The notes beneath the pieces were generated by a model. The model searched no databases. It was not told where the DNA came from and was given only the letters and a program-made list of their open reading frames with translations. The translations under genes were made by a program, and so were the position numbers. A stretch of 61,488 nt of DNA from Acidobacteriota bacterium. GTDB lineage: Bacteria; Acidobacteriota; Terriglobia; Bryobacterales; Bryobacteraceae. Position 1 is the stretch's first letter. The number at the start of each line of letters is the position of its first letter. Shown here one piece after another: positions 17,401 to 24,943 of the stretch. Location of the stretch: assembly GCA_026394055.1 (NCBI GenBank), contig JAPKYZ010000060.1:1-61488 (forward strand), in the 5' to 3' direction.

Positions 17401-17547
17401 ATGGCCATGGTGATCCTGTTTGGCCTGGCTACGTCGACCGCTCTCAACATGGTGGTAGTGCCGTCGTTCTACTACTGGTTTGAGCGGCGCAAAGCGGCGG
17501 CGGGCGCGGGCCATGGAACGCCCGAAGTGGTGATGAGCGAGGTGTAG
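14410..17547 (+). CDS. CzcA/CusA-type heavy-metal RND efflux pump
   Basis: A 1045-residue HME-RND transporter from the ATG at 14410, one base after the adaptor's stop codon; the frame is open further upstream but only as shadow. It has the family start MLDRLIRFSLEYRPVV, DVLPDITAPTVTV, two large periplasmic loops and twelve expected membrane helices. The proton-relay motif of divalent-cation pumps appears as GELVDDAIIDVEN (residues about 399-411), with two adjacent aspartates in TM4, as in CzcA-type rather than monovalent CusA-type pumps. The ion is probably Zn, Co, Ni or Cd; the exact specificity cannot be read off. The three-gene unit is close to textbook order C-B-A. Confidence 0.92.
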   Translation: MLDRLIRFSLEYRPVVIALAIAFLVWGVASIPDVPLDVLPDITAPTVTVICEARGMSPTELESQVTFPIEASVNGAPGVRRVRSVTAVGFAVIYVEFEWGEDVFRARQTVTEKLALVTANFPANVSRPLLAPVSSVMGEIQFISLQSSAHSPVDLRSFADHVLRRRLLSVTGVSQVITMGGGLKQYEVRVDPRKLGRYGLTLDRVSQTLSEASRNASAGFRVEGSTEYLIQTWGRASSIEEIENISLGASGTAPIRVRDVATVGIGQALKRGDASHSGEPAILIGILKQPGANTLRLTDSVATVLDDLERTLPKGMKIDRNIFRQADFIERSLENLRNALRDGSVLVVLVVLIFLMNTRAVAITLLALPLSVVAAVLAMKFTGQTINSMSLGGLAIAIGELVDDAIIDVENVVRRLRENSLRPEGQKIPVLELVYRASSEIRSSVVFATMIVGIVFIPLFALDSVEGRLLRPLAFAYLIALGASLVVALTVTPALCSILLPKAKSILSGHEPWVVRQIKRVYRPIVNWSINHPRTIAVMVLLIVGVAGSTFTLMGRAFLPEFNEGALTVGSVTLPGTSLDEANHLGNSIEKMLLSVPEVVSTGRRSGRAELDEHGAGVEASEIDVRLALKERPKEEVLEEVRRKLKLIPGTNFDVGQPISHRIDHMLSGTRSNVAVKIFGDDLVELRELARQIEATMRKVDGVVDLGTEQQMDVPSLLIRPRSDVVARFGLAPGHIASTMETALLGSEISRVYEGQVSYPLVLRYEKDGSLSDLERVRQTLIETEGGPRVALSTLADIRDDLGPNFISREGVQRRIVVHCNIAGRDMRSTVDDIRARVLQTVKFPDGYRVEYGGQFESEERASRRLLLMGGGVIVGILIILGVAFGSYAEALLIMINLPLALVGGVIGVFVSGGVLSLASIVGFITLLGIATRNGIMMVAHIRHLREQDGVTDLRAAVEQGALERVSPILMTALAAGLALIPIALGVGKPGSEIQAPMAMVILFGLATSTALNMVVVPSFYYWFERRKAAAGAGHGTPEVVMSEV

Positions 17548-17662
17548 CCCCAGCCGCGGCGTGGTTGCGCGGGGCTCGCATCAAGGCCTGCGCCGAGAGG
17601 AAGCCATCGAGGCTCATCACAGGCGTGACCTCATGTGCCGGTGACAATGTGCGAGCAGCGAC

Positions 17663-17730
17663 GGTCTGCTTTCCATGGGGTCAGCAGACCGCATGCTGAT
17701 GCATGGCGCCTCAGTAAAGCTCACTGAGGC
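17663..17730. other. Two perfect 8-bp hairpins in a convergent gap
   Basis: GGTCTGCT (17663-17670) pairs with AGCAGACC (17683-17690), and GCCTCAGT (17708-17715) pairs with ACTGAGGC (17723-17730). They precede a third, larger hairpin at 17770-17815, making three consecutive stem-loops in the 288-bp gap between two convergent genes. No coding is seen in the gap. Confidence 0.55.
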
Positions 17731-17769
17731 TCCGAAGCGTGTGACGAACGTTCCAGCAAAACAGCAAAA

Positions 17770-17815
17770 GCCGCCAAGACACAAAGGCTGAAAAGATCCT
17801 TTGCGCCTTGACGGC
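17770..17815. terminator. Bidirectional hairpin terminator candidate
   Basis: GCCGCCAAGACACAAAGG and CCTTTGCGCCTTGACGGC are inverted copies of 18 nt with three mismatches around a 10-nt loop. The element lies between the convergent czcA-like gene and the receptor. There is no long T-run, so the termination role is inferred from position. The CCGCCAAGAC/CTTGGCG core resembles short palindromes that I have seen dispersed in unrelated genomes. Confidence 0.55.
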
Positions 17816-17835
17816 TTTGGCGGGAGTCTTCCGCG

Positions 17836-20800
17836 CTAGAAGCTCAGCTTCAACGCGAACTGGATCACGCGCCAGCTTTCACCGTTCTGGTTGGTGGTGG
17901 AGCTGGACGCGGTAGACAGCGACACGCAGCAGGCTTGGCCGAACACCGTGGAGGTGATGGCCGGGGAGCCTACGGAGGCGTCGCGCGGGTTGCGGAAGTT
18001 GGCATGGTTCAAGGCGTTGAACATCTCGGTGCGGAACACCATGCGGATCCGCTCTGAGATCGCGAAGCCCTTCGAGATGCCCAGATCGAGGTTCCAGTAG
18101 CTGGGGCCCTGGAAGATGTTGCGGCCCAAGCCCAGTTCGCCCGGGTTGGGGAAGGCGAACTGAGAGGCGTCCTTGAAGTAGACCGGACCCACCACATTGG
18201 CCGATTCCTGCAGCTGCGCTTGGGGCAGCGACGTGACGCCCGGAGCCAGCGCCGCACGGGACTGGGCCGTGAAGTTGGCGGTCAACACACCAGAGCGGAC
18301 CGTGAACGGTTCGCCGGACTGGTAGGTGTAGATGCCGTTCATGCTCCAGCCACCGACGATGGTGTTCAGGAACGGGTTAGCATTGCCCAGCAACTTCTTG
18401 CCCTTGCCGAAGGGCATTTCGTAGATGCCGGTCATGTTGAAGACGTGGCGCTGGTCAAAGTCGGACCGGGCGCGTTCGTTCTGGTAGTTGCGGCCATCAG
18501 CGGGGGTGCGGGCCGCGGTGGAGGTCAAGCCGCCGCCCGCGGTGGCCGCCACCGGGTCCACTGAGAGATTGTCGATCGACTTACCTAGCGTGTAAGCGCC
18601 GTTCAGCAGCAGGCCCGCCGCATCGAAGCGCTTGCGGAAGCTGACCTGCGCCGAGTGGTAGACCGAATCCGCACCATTGTCCAAATAGAGGATCTGGGCG
18701 AACTGGCGGTTGGGCCGCAATTTGGCGGTGGTGGCGTTGGCGGCCAGGGTGGCCGGGTCAACGCTCTGCTCCAGACGGCCAGCCATGTTGCCGGCGGCGT
18801 TCTGCAGCAGGTCCGTGGTGGAGGCAGCGGAGTTGGCGAAGGCCGCCGTGATCACGCCCTGCTGGACCAACGGCACATTCACGGCGCCGGGGCAGGGTTG
18901 TCCATTGGCCAAAATGCCGCTGGCCTGGCAACCGCCACCCAGGGCGCGATTGCGTTGCATGGCCAGGAACGAAGGCACGATGGGCGCGGCGTCCACCTGG
19001 TTCATATCCCAGCTGCGATAGAGACGCGTGCCGCGGCGGCCCACATAGCCCACCGAGACAACGTAGCCGCCGGGCAGCTCACGCTGCACCGTGAGGTTCC
19101 ACATATGGACCGTGGGCAGCTTCAGGCCCTGGTCGAACACACGGGCCGGGGGCGCATTGCTCAGGTTCTGCTGGGGCGGCGTCAGGAAGCTGGAGGGCTT
19201 CACCGAGGGCGGCGCCGTTTCGTTGGGGAAGTTTTGGCCCAGGCGCACATTGGCCACCGCCGCGCAGCCGGGCGTCGTGGTGACACCGGTGGCGGTCAGC
19301 GTGTTCACGCAGCGGAACGTCTGGCCGGGCACCGCCGAGGCGACGGAGGTGACCTGGAAGGTCGAGATCGGATCGAAGGCGATGCCATACCCGGCGCGGA
19401 TCACGGTCTTGGTGGAGTTGCCCGGAGCCCAGGTAAGGCCCAGGCGCGGCGCCAGCGCGGTCTTGTTCCAGTTCTGATACCAGCGGTCCGCATTGACGAA
19501 GGTGACCGGGCCCTGGCTGCCGTCGATGATCTTGTTGGGCACATAGACGCGGCCACCGGCTTCGGTGGAGGGTCCGTTGAGCTCCCAGCGGAGGCCGTAG
19601 CTGATGGTCATGTTGCGGCGGAACTTCCATTCGTCCTGGACAAAGAAGTTGTACTGCTTGGTCCGCTGGCCTTGGGCCCACAGGGTGACGTTCTTGTCGC
19701 CGGTCTTGAAGGGCGCAAAGGTATCAGCGCGCAGATCACCTTGGAAAACCTGGGTGAGCGAGGCCGGGATGCCCAACAGATCGTTGGCCATGCCCTGAAG
19801 GCGGTTCAAATCGGCGGCGGAGATGCCGGCCGTGGTGGCCGTGGCCGCCGCCGGGAAGTTGATGCCCGTGGGCGGGCGGACAGTGCGCGACAGCGAGATC
19901 GATGGCGTCAGCGAAGTACCGCCGACGTCACCGCGCTGGTCGTTGTGCTGGTACATCCGCATGTTGAACCCGAACTTCACCACATGGGCGCCCGTGACGT
20001 AGGTGGTGTTGTTAATGATCTGCGGCGTGTTCACCGCGCGGAAGGTGCGGGGGTTGGCCGTGTAATCGACGTCTGAATTGTTGAACGTAAACCGCGGCGT
20101 GTTCGGGAACAGCGGGTTGGCTTCGCCCTGCGTGAACAGGAACTGGAAGCGCGAGTAGCCCAGCGTCAACTCATTCACCAAACGGGGTGAAAGCACGCTG
20201 CGCAGGCCGAACGCATGGTTCTGCGCCGGACGGAACACTTCGCCGCGAGCCGGATAACCGGGCAGGATCTGCGGACGGCCGTTCAGCGGATCACCACCCA
20301 GCGTGTTCTGCTCCGCGCCCAAGTAGCGGTAGAAAGCCGAGTGCTTGTCGTTGATCGTGTGGTCGACGCGGGCCATGTACTGCGGTCCGCGGATCTGGAA
20401 CGGAGTGGTCCAGACGTAGGCGCCGGTGTTCAAGCCATCGCCAGCGGAGTAGGCATTGGGGGCCGGGTAGCCGCCCAGGACGGCCTTCACCGCCGGGTCG
20501 AGGCCGCGGCCTTGCGGGTCATTCGCGAACAGGTTGAACGTCGCCAGACAGTTGGTCTCGCTGGCCGTGGCGCAATTGCGGACACCCGCCACGGGCTGCC
20601 CAGTCCGTTGATCGACCAGGGCGGAGGTGTTCTGGTTGATCACGCGGCCATTCAGGGTGAAGGGATTGCGCGGGTCCACCACAAAATACCGGAAGTTGCC
20701 CGCTAGTGCCGAGGGCGTGTAGAGGTCCACCGATTCGCCAAACGCTTTGTCGATCGGATCCTTAAAGTTCACCTTCTGGCCCTGCCAGCTGCCAAAGAAG

Positions 20801-21672
20801 AACGTCTTGTTCTTCTTGATGGGGCCGCCCACCTCAAAGCCGTACTGGTTCAACTTGATCTCCGGCTTCGGCGCGCCCTGGGCGTTGCCGTAGAACTCCT
20901 GCGAGTTCAGCTTGGTGTTGCGGAAGAACTCAAACATGGTGCCGTGGATCTCATTGGTGCCGGACCGGGTGGCCACCGAGACGTTGGCACCGGAGTTGCG
21001 GCCTTCTTCCGGTGACGGGTTGGAGGTGGTCACCTTGAACTCCTGCACGTTGTCCGGGTTGAGGCGGAAGATGTTGTTGGTTGGGTTGGGGTTGGTGGAT
21101 TCGTTGGCCTCGATGCCGTCGATGGTGACGTTCACCGCCGTGCCACGGGCGCCATTGACGTTCACCGTGCCTCCGGAGCGTTGCACCACGCCGGGCTCAT
21201 AGATCAACAGGTTCAGCGGATTGCGGCCATTCAGCGGCAGGTTGACGATCGCCTTCTGTTCGACGACGTTGCCGATCACCGCGTTCGAGGTCTGCACGCC
21301 TTCGGCCGCGGAGCTAACCTGAATGGTCTCGGTGGCGCCGCCCACCTCCAGCACCACGTCCACTTGCAGCGGCGTGTTCACCTGCACGGTGTTGCCCGTG
21401 CGGGCGTAGGTCTTGAAGCCCGCACCTTCCACCTTGACGGTGTAGGTACCGACCGCGATGGACGGAAACGCGTAAAGGCCTGCTTCGGTGGTACTTTGGC
21501 GCTGGGTGACACCCGTCGCCTCGTTTGTCAGTGTGACGCTAGCGCCGGGCACCGATGCGCCGGAGCTATCGCGGATCGTACCGCTCAACTGCGATGTGGA
21601 CGTCTGGGCTACCAAGAGAGTAGCGGATAGAAACACTACGCCAAGGGCGGCGGCGAAATGCCGTAAACTCAT
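17836..21672 (-). CDS. Oar-like TonB-dependent receptor with carboxypeptidase-regulatory domain
   Basis: A 1278-residue outer-membrane protein. A signal peptide (MSLRHFAAALGVVFLSATLL, ending VAQ) is followed by a carboxypeptidase-regulatory-like beta-sandwich (residues about 28-110, with SGTIRDSSGASVPGASVTL), a plug-like domain (VEQKAIVNLPLNGRNPLNLL and VTIDGIEANES) and a large beta-barrel ending in the aromatic strand VIQFALKLSF. This is the architecture of Oar-type receptors that are greatly expanded in Acidobacteria; ligands are usually unknown but often oligosaccharides or peptides. A Shine-Dalgarno (AGGAG) lies 9 nt before the ATG and TATAAT about 30 bp upstream. Monocistronic. Confidence 0.93.
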   Translation of the reverse strand: MSLRHFAAALGVVFLSATLLVAQTSTSQLSGTIRDSSGASVPGASVTLTNEATGVTQRQSTTEAGLYAFPSIAVGTYTVKVEGAGFKTYARTGNTVQVNTPLQVDVVLEVGGATETIQVSSAAEGVQTSNAVIGNVVEQKAIVNLPLNGRNPLNLLIYEPGVVQRSGGTVNVNGARGTAVNVTIDGIEANESTNPNPTNNIFRLNPDNVQEFKVTTSNPSPEEGRNSGANVSVATRSGTNEIHGTMFEFFRNTKLNSQEFYGNAQGAPKPEIKLNQYGFEVGGPIKKNKTFFFGSWQGQKVNFKDPIDKAFGESVDLYTPSALAGNFRYFVVDPRNPFTLNGRVINQNTSALVDQRTGQPVAGVRNCATASETNCLATFNLFANDPQGRGLDPAVKAVLGGYPAPNAYSAGDGLNTGAYVWTTPFQIRGPQYMARVDHTINDKHSAFYRYLGAEQNTLGGDPLNGRPQILPGYPARGEVFRPAQNHAFGLRSVLSPRLVNELTLGYSRFQFLFTQGEANPLFPNTPRFTFNNSDVDYTANPRTFRAVNTPQIINNTTYVTGAHVVKFGFNMRMYQHNDQRGDVGGTSLTPSISLSRTVRPPTGINFPAAATATTAGISAADLNRLQGMANDLLGIPASLTQVFQGDLRADTFAPFKTGDKNVTLWAQGQRTKQYNFFVQDEWKFRRNMTISYGLRWELNGPSTEAGGRVYVPNKIIDGSQGPVTFVNADRWYQNWNKTALAPRLGLTWAPGNSTKTVIRAGYGIAFDPISTFQVTSVASAVPGQTFRCVNTLTATGVTTTPGCAAVANVRLGQNFPNETAPPSVKPSSFLTPPQQNLSNAPPARVFDQGLKLPTVHMWNLTVQRELPGGYVVSVGYVGRRGTRLYRSWDMNQVDAAPIVPSFLAMQRNRALGGGCQASGILANGQPCPGAVNVPLVQQGVITAAFANSAASTTDLLQNAAGNMAGRLEQSVDPATLAANATTAKLRPNRQFAQILYLDNGADSVYHSAQVSFRKRFDAAGLLLNGAYTLGKSIDNLSVDPVAATAGGGLTSTAARTPADGRNYQNERARSDFDQRHVFNMTGIYEMPFGKGKKLLGNANPFLNTIVGGWSMNGIYTYQSGEPFTVRSGVLTANFTAQSRAALAPGVTSLPQAQLQESANVVGPVYFKDASQFAFPNPGELGLGRNIFQGPSYWNLDLGISKGFAISERIRMVFRTEMFNALNHANFRNPRDASVGSPAITSTVFGQACCVSLSTASSSTTNQNGESWRVIQFALKLSF

Positions 21673-21703
21673 CTGAAAACTCCTGACCGGGGGGATTAAC
21701 CTG

Positions 21704-21709
21704 ATTATA
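21704..21709 (-). promoter_or_regulatory. TATAAT -10 box of the receptor gene
   Basis: A perfect TATAAT on the minus strand, about 31 nt before the ATG at 21672, leaving a short leader that contains the AGGAG ribosome site. No good -35 is seen at 16-18 nt. Confidence 0.5.
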
Positions 21710-21788
21710 ACGAGATGACCGGGCTCGTGACTACGATTCGGCCTTGTGGTTCATTTCGCCCCAGAAATCGCGATTTCTCCTCGCCAGA

Positions 21789-22904
21789 CTATCGGCGGAC
21801 GGTCAGCTTTAGCTTAGTGATCGCAATCGCGGTGACAGAGCAGGCGATGGCCAGCCAGAAGGCCGCCTGCACCCCGAAGCGCGCCGCCAGCGCCCCGGCC
21901 AGCACGGCGCTGACGGCGACAAACAGATCATAAAAGCCGGTGAGCGTCCCCAGGGCGGTGGCCCGTTCGGCGGCCGGCGCCTGGTCAGTGACAATGATCG
22001 CCAGCGAGGGCCAGGGGAACGAATAGCCCATTCCCAGCAGGCACGCCGCCGTCAGCACCATGCCGGACGAGTGCGCCAGGAGCATAACGGTGCTCCCGGA
22101 AACCAGCAGGATCAAGCCCGTGTAGAGCATCTTGATCGGCCCCAACCGGTCCGGCAGCGATCCAAAGATGGTCCGCCCGCAGACCACCATCGCCGCAAAG
22201 GCCACAAACGCGCCCGCGCTGGGCAGGCCGCGCTCCTTTAAGAGCAGCGGAACAAAGCCGGCCATCGCGGCATAGCTAACATTCGAGAGCCCCAGCAGCG
22301 TGCCGGGCAGCAGAGCGACACGCGACACCAGCGGTCCGCGGTGCCCGGCGTGCGGTTGCGAGACCTCCGGCGTCCAGTAGATGGCGGCCAAGGCGGGTAG
22401 CACCGAACCCGCAACGAACCAGCCTACATTTGGCAGACCACCGATCCATTCGCCCACAATCGGCCCCGCCGAGAGTCCGCCCCAGACACCGGAGGCGAGA
22501 AAGCCCAGGATCTGCGACCGGCGGTCCATCGGCGCCAGGTCGACAGTCCAGGCAACGGCCGCGGTCAGCAGAAAGCCTTCACCCAAGCCATGCAAGATCC
22601 GGGCCAGGATCAACGTCGGCAGTCCGAACCAGGGCAAGTAGAAAACCCCCGCCACCGAGCAAAACCCCAGCCCCGCCGCCACCACCACGCGTCGGCCGCG
22701 AGTGTCCGCCATGCGTCCCGCAATCAAGCGCCCGCCCAAAGCTGCTGCCGAGGCGATGCCCACCACAAAGCCGGTCATCGCTGTCGAGGCGCCAAAGTCG
22801 TGGCGCAAGTACAAGGGCAGCGACGGGATGACGGACCCAAAACCCAGCGTGCAGACAAAAGCAGCAAACACCACAGGCCCCAACCGGACGGCGTAGGTGG
22901 TCAT
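21789..22904 (-). CDS. Major facilitator superfamily transporter
   Basis: A 371-residue MFS permease with about 12 hydrophobic segments. The ATG at 22904 gives MTTYAVRLGPVVFAAFVCTL, placing TM1 directly at the N-terminus; the frame is open upstream to 22952 but that part looks non-coding. The loop 2-3 signature appears as GGRLIAGRMADTRGRRVV. Overall the sequence resembles drug/arabinose-type 12-TM exporters (YfcJ/DHA1-like). The substrate cannot be inferred. It is divergent from the ATPase/TOPRIM cassette, with 216 bp between the starts, and its stop lies 80 bp beyond the receptor's promoter region. Confidence 0.85.
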   Translation of the reverse strand: MTTYAVRLGPVVFAAFVCTLGFGSVIPSLPLYLRHDFGASTAMTGFVVGIASAAALGGRLIAGRMADTRGRRVVVAAGLGFCSVAGVFYLPWFGLPTLILARILHGLGEGFLLTAAVAWTVDLAPMDRRSQILGFLASGVWGGLSAGPIVGEWIGGLPNVGWFVAGSVLPALAAIYWTPEVSQPHAGHRGPLVSRVALLPGTLLGLSNVSYAAMAGFVPLLLKERGLPSAGAFVAFAAMVVCGRTIFGSLPDRLGPIKMLYTGLILLVSGSTVMLLAHSSGMVLTAACLLGMGYSFPWPSLAIIVTDQAPAAERATALGTLTGFYDLFVAVSAVLAGALAARFGVQAAFWLAIACSVTAIAITKLKLTVRR

Positions 22905-23105
22905 GCGAAGAATCGCGACGCCAGAATGCAAAACGGCGGGAGCTGAGGCCACCTTAGGGATTGAAGTATGGTTGATTGCTCCAAGCTCTCAAATGAAAAC
23001 ATCCCCTTCAGAGTACCGTCGCTTGCTTCCAGGCTGCTCATGACGCGCCGATGGCCGACCCAAACGGGTAAGAGCCGCCGCATCCTCTGGATCTCTGCCG
23101 GTAGC

Positions 23106-23111
23106 TATAAT
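23106..23111 (+). promoter_or_regulatory. Perfect TATAAT, 9 nt before the ATPase ATG
   Basis: TATAAT ends 9 nt before the ATG at 23121 and no Shine-Dalgarno is present, so transcription would start within about 3 nt of the start codon. The -35 region (TCCTCT) is poor. Confidence 0.55.
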
Positions 23112-23120
23112 ATACTTCGC

Positions 23121-24269
23121 ATGCTATTCACCCATCTTGAATTGAAGAATTGGCGGAACTTCCGTGCCGCCGATATCAAATTGCAGGACAGGGTTTTCAT
23201 TATTGGGTCGAATGCATCAGGCAAGTCGAACTTGCTCGATGTGTTTCGCTTTCTCCGGGATCTTGTCAAGCCAGGGGGCGGACTGCAACATGCTTTTGAG
23301 AAGCGGGGTGGGCTGTCCAAAGTCCGATGCTTGGCAGCCCGACGTTTTCCGCAGGTAGAGATCGCCGTCGAAGCGGTTGAGGGTCCCGCCACTTGGAAAT
23401 ACGAGTTAGGGGTAAAGCAAGAACAGGGCCGCCAACGCCGTCCCGTTGTTGCACACGAGCGGGTTTCTCTGAACGGTAACAGGCTTTTTGAGCGTCCGAA
23501 TTCCGACGACACCGCTGATCAAGAGCGGCTCTCCCAAACTCACTTAGAACAGATCAACGCCAATTCCGAGTTTCGTCCCCTAGTGAAGTTCTTCGAGCAA
23601 GTGCGCTATTTGCATTTGGTCCCTCAGCTCTTGCGTCATCCTGGACTCTCCCCAGGAACTGAACAGCCCGAGGACCCATTCGGGCGAAACTTCATGGAGG
23701 CGATTGCCCGCTCCCCGCAAAAAACCAGAGATTCCAGATTGCGCAGGATTGAGGGTGCCCTCAAGGCAGTAGTCCCCCAACTCAAGCAGCTCAAAATGGA
23801 TAAAGACGAACTCGGCATACCTCATTTGGAGGCCATCTATGAACACTGGCGGGGAAATGGTGCCCGCCAGCGCGAGGATCAGTTCTCCGATGGCACTTTG
23901 CGGCTGATCGGTTTACTGTGGTCTTTGCTGGAAGGCGATGCACCGCTTCTTTTGGAGGAGCCGGAACTGTCCCTCCACACCGAGATTGTGAGGCGCATAC
24001 CAAACATACTCGCCCTCGTTCAGCGAAAGGGGAAACGCCAGATCCTGGTCAGCACGCATAGCACCGAAATGCTGTCCGACCCTGGAATCGGCGGCGAGGA
24101 AGTGGTGTGGCTCCTCCCTGGCAACGAGGGCACAGAGGCTGTGCAGTTGAATTCCCGGCCTGACTTGGTGGCGAAGTTGAAGTCAGGATTGACCGTGGCG
24201 GACGCGATCCTTCCGTACACGGCGCCTCAGAGGGCCGATCAACTATCCCTGGCCCTAAGCCACTTATGA
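23121..24269 (+). CDS. RecF/SMC-like AAA (AAA_21) ATPase of a two-gene cassette
   Basis: A 382-residue ABC-type ATPase from the ATG at 23121 (MLFTHLELKNWRNFRAADI); the frame extends upstream to 22968 without a ribosome site, and a TATAAT 9 nt before the ATG fixes the start. Walker A is GSNASGKSN (residues 29-37), the signature-like segment is FSDGTLRLIGLLWSLLEG (about 254-271), Walker B is LLLEEPELSLH (about 275-285), and the switch histidine lies in VSTHSTEML (about 310-318). There is no long coiled coil, so it is a compact overcoming-lysogenisation/RecF-like head. The stop overlaps the next start (ATGA). Base composition is visibly less GC-rich than the flanks, suggesting transfer. By analogy with PARIS, AbiL and RloAB modules it may sense infection; this is inference. 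Confidence 0.85.
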   Translation: MLFTHLELKNWRNFRAADIKLQDRVFIIGSNASGKSNLLDVFRFLRDLVKPGGGLQHAFEKRGGLSKVRCLAARRFPQVEIAVEAVEGPATWKYELGVKQEQGRQRRPVVAHERVSLNGNRLFERPNSDDTADQERLSQTHLEQINANSEFRPLVKFFEQVRYLHLVPQLLRHPGLSPGTEQPEDPFGRNFMEAIARSPQKTRDSRLRRIEGALKAVVPQLKQLKMDKDELGIPHLEAIYEHWRGNGARQREDQFSDGTLRLIGLLWSLLEGDAPLLLEEPELSLHTEIVRRIPNILALVQRKGKRQILVSTHSTEMLSDPGIGGEEVVWLLPGNEGTEAVQLNSRPDLVAKLKSGLTVADAILPYTAPQRADQLSLALSHL

Positions 24270-24889
24270 CCGCAAATCCGATTCCCATCGATATTGCGGT
24301 GGAAGACGCCCTCAGTGAAGCCGTCGCCAAGAGATTGCTCACCCATTCGGGTTCCAAGTTTGTCCTGGGCACAATCCACCGTGGCCGGGGGTTCGGTTAC
24401 CTCCGAAAGACTGCGCCGGGATGGAATCGTGCTTCCCGATCACGGCCCCTGCTGATGTTGACAGATTTGGATGATCATGCTTGCCCCTTGGCGTTGATCC
24501 GGAACTGGATTGTGGATGATATCGAATCGAACCTCATTTTCCGCGTGGCTGTTCGGGAGATCGAATCGTGGATCTTGGCCGACTGGGATGGAATCACGAC
24601 GTTCCTGAAGATCCCCAGGAAGTACCTCACAAGCTGTCCGCCCTTGGTGCCAGAGGAATTGATTGACCCCAAGGCCGCGCTGATCGATTTGTCCTCTCGA
24701 TCCACTGATCGGTCGGTTAAACAGCGTATGGTTCCGCTTCCGAATAGCACCGCCAAGGTGGGCCGGGAATACAATCCTTGCTTGTCCGAGTTCGTCGAGA
24801 GTGTGTGGGATCCGAACCGCGCTCGAGCAAGCGCTGACAGCTTGAATCGTACCCTCTTCCGGCTCGCGGACTTTAGTCCCGTTTGGTAG
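24266..24889 (+). CDS. TOPRIM/DUF4276-like protein, partner of the ATPase
   Basis: A 207-residue protein whose ATG overlaps the ATPase stop by four bases. It has the layout of DUF4276/RloB-like TOPRIM proteins: an early acidic helix (IAVEDALSEAVAKRLL, E13), the DxD strand LLMLTDLDDHAC (D67, D69, D70), and FRVAVREIESWILAD (E98, E100, W102), a block very typical of DUF4276. TOPRIM proteins coordinate Mg and cleave or modify nucleic acid; in two-gene ATPase/TOPRIM defence modules this component is the effector. Residues after 110 are less conserved. The pair is isolated, with no other defence gene beside it. DUF4276 identity is from memory of the motif pattern. Confidence 0.75.
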   Translation: MTANPIPIDIAVEDALSEAVAKRLLTHSGSKFVLGTIHRGRGFGYLRKTAPGWNRASRSRPLLMLTDLDDHACPLALIRNWIVDDIESNLIFRVAVREIESWILADWDGITTFLKIPRKYLTSCPPLVPEELIDPKAALIDLSSRSTDRSVKQRMVPLPNSTAKVGREYNPCLSEFVESVWDPNRARASADSLNRTLFRLADFSPVW

Positions 24890-24931
24890 CTCTACTGCGG
24901 GGTCACACATATCCTGCAAGAGTTTCCCTCG

Positions 24932-24937
24932 TACAAT
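24932..24937 (+). promoter_or_regulatory. -10-like box TACAAT, 6 nt before the deacylase ATG
   Basis: TACAAT, then ATCGAG, then ATG. A start about 7 nt downstream would fall on the start codon itself. No Shine-Dalgarno. Confidence 0.45.
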
Positions 24938-24943
24938 ATCGAG

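Noticed and set aside
18655..20076. 473-aa open frame opposite the first receptor gene
   Set aside because: Low-complexity antisense frame without any recognisable domain.
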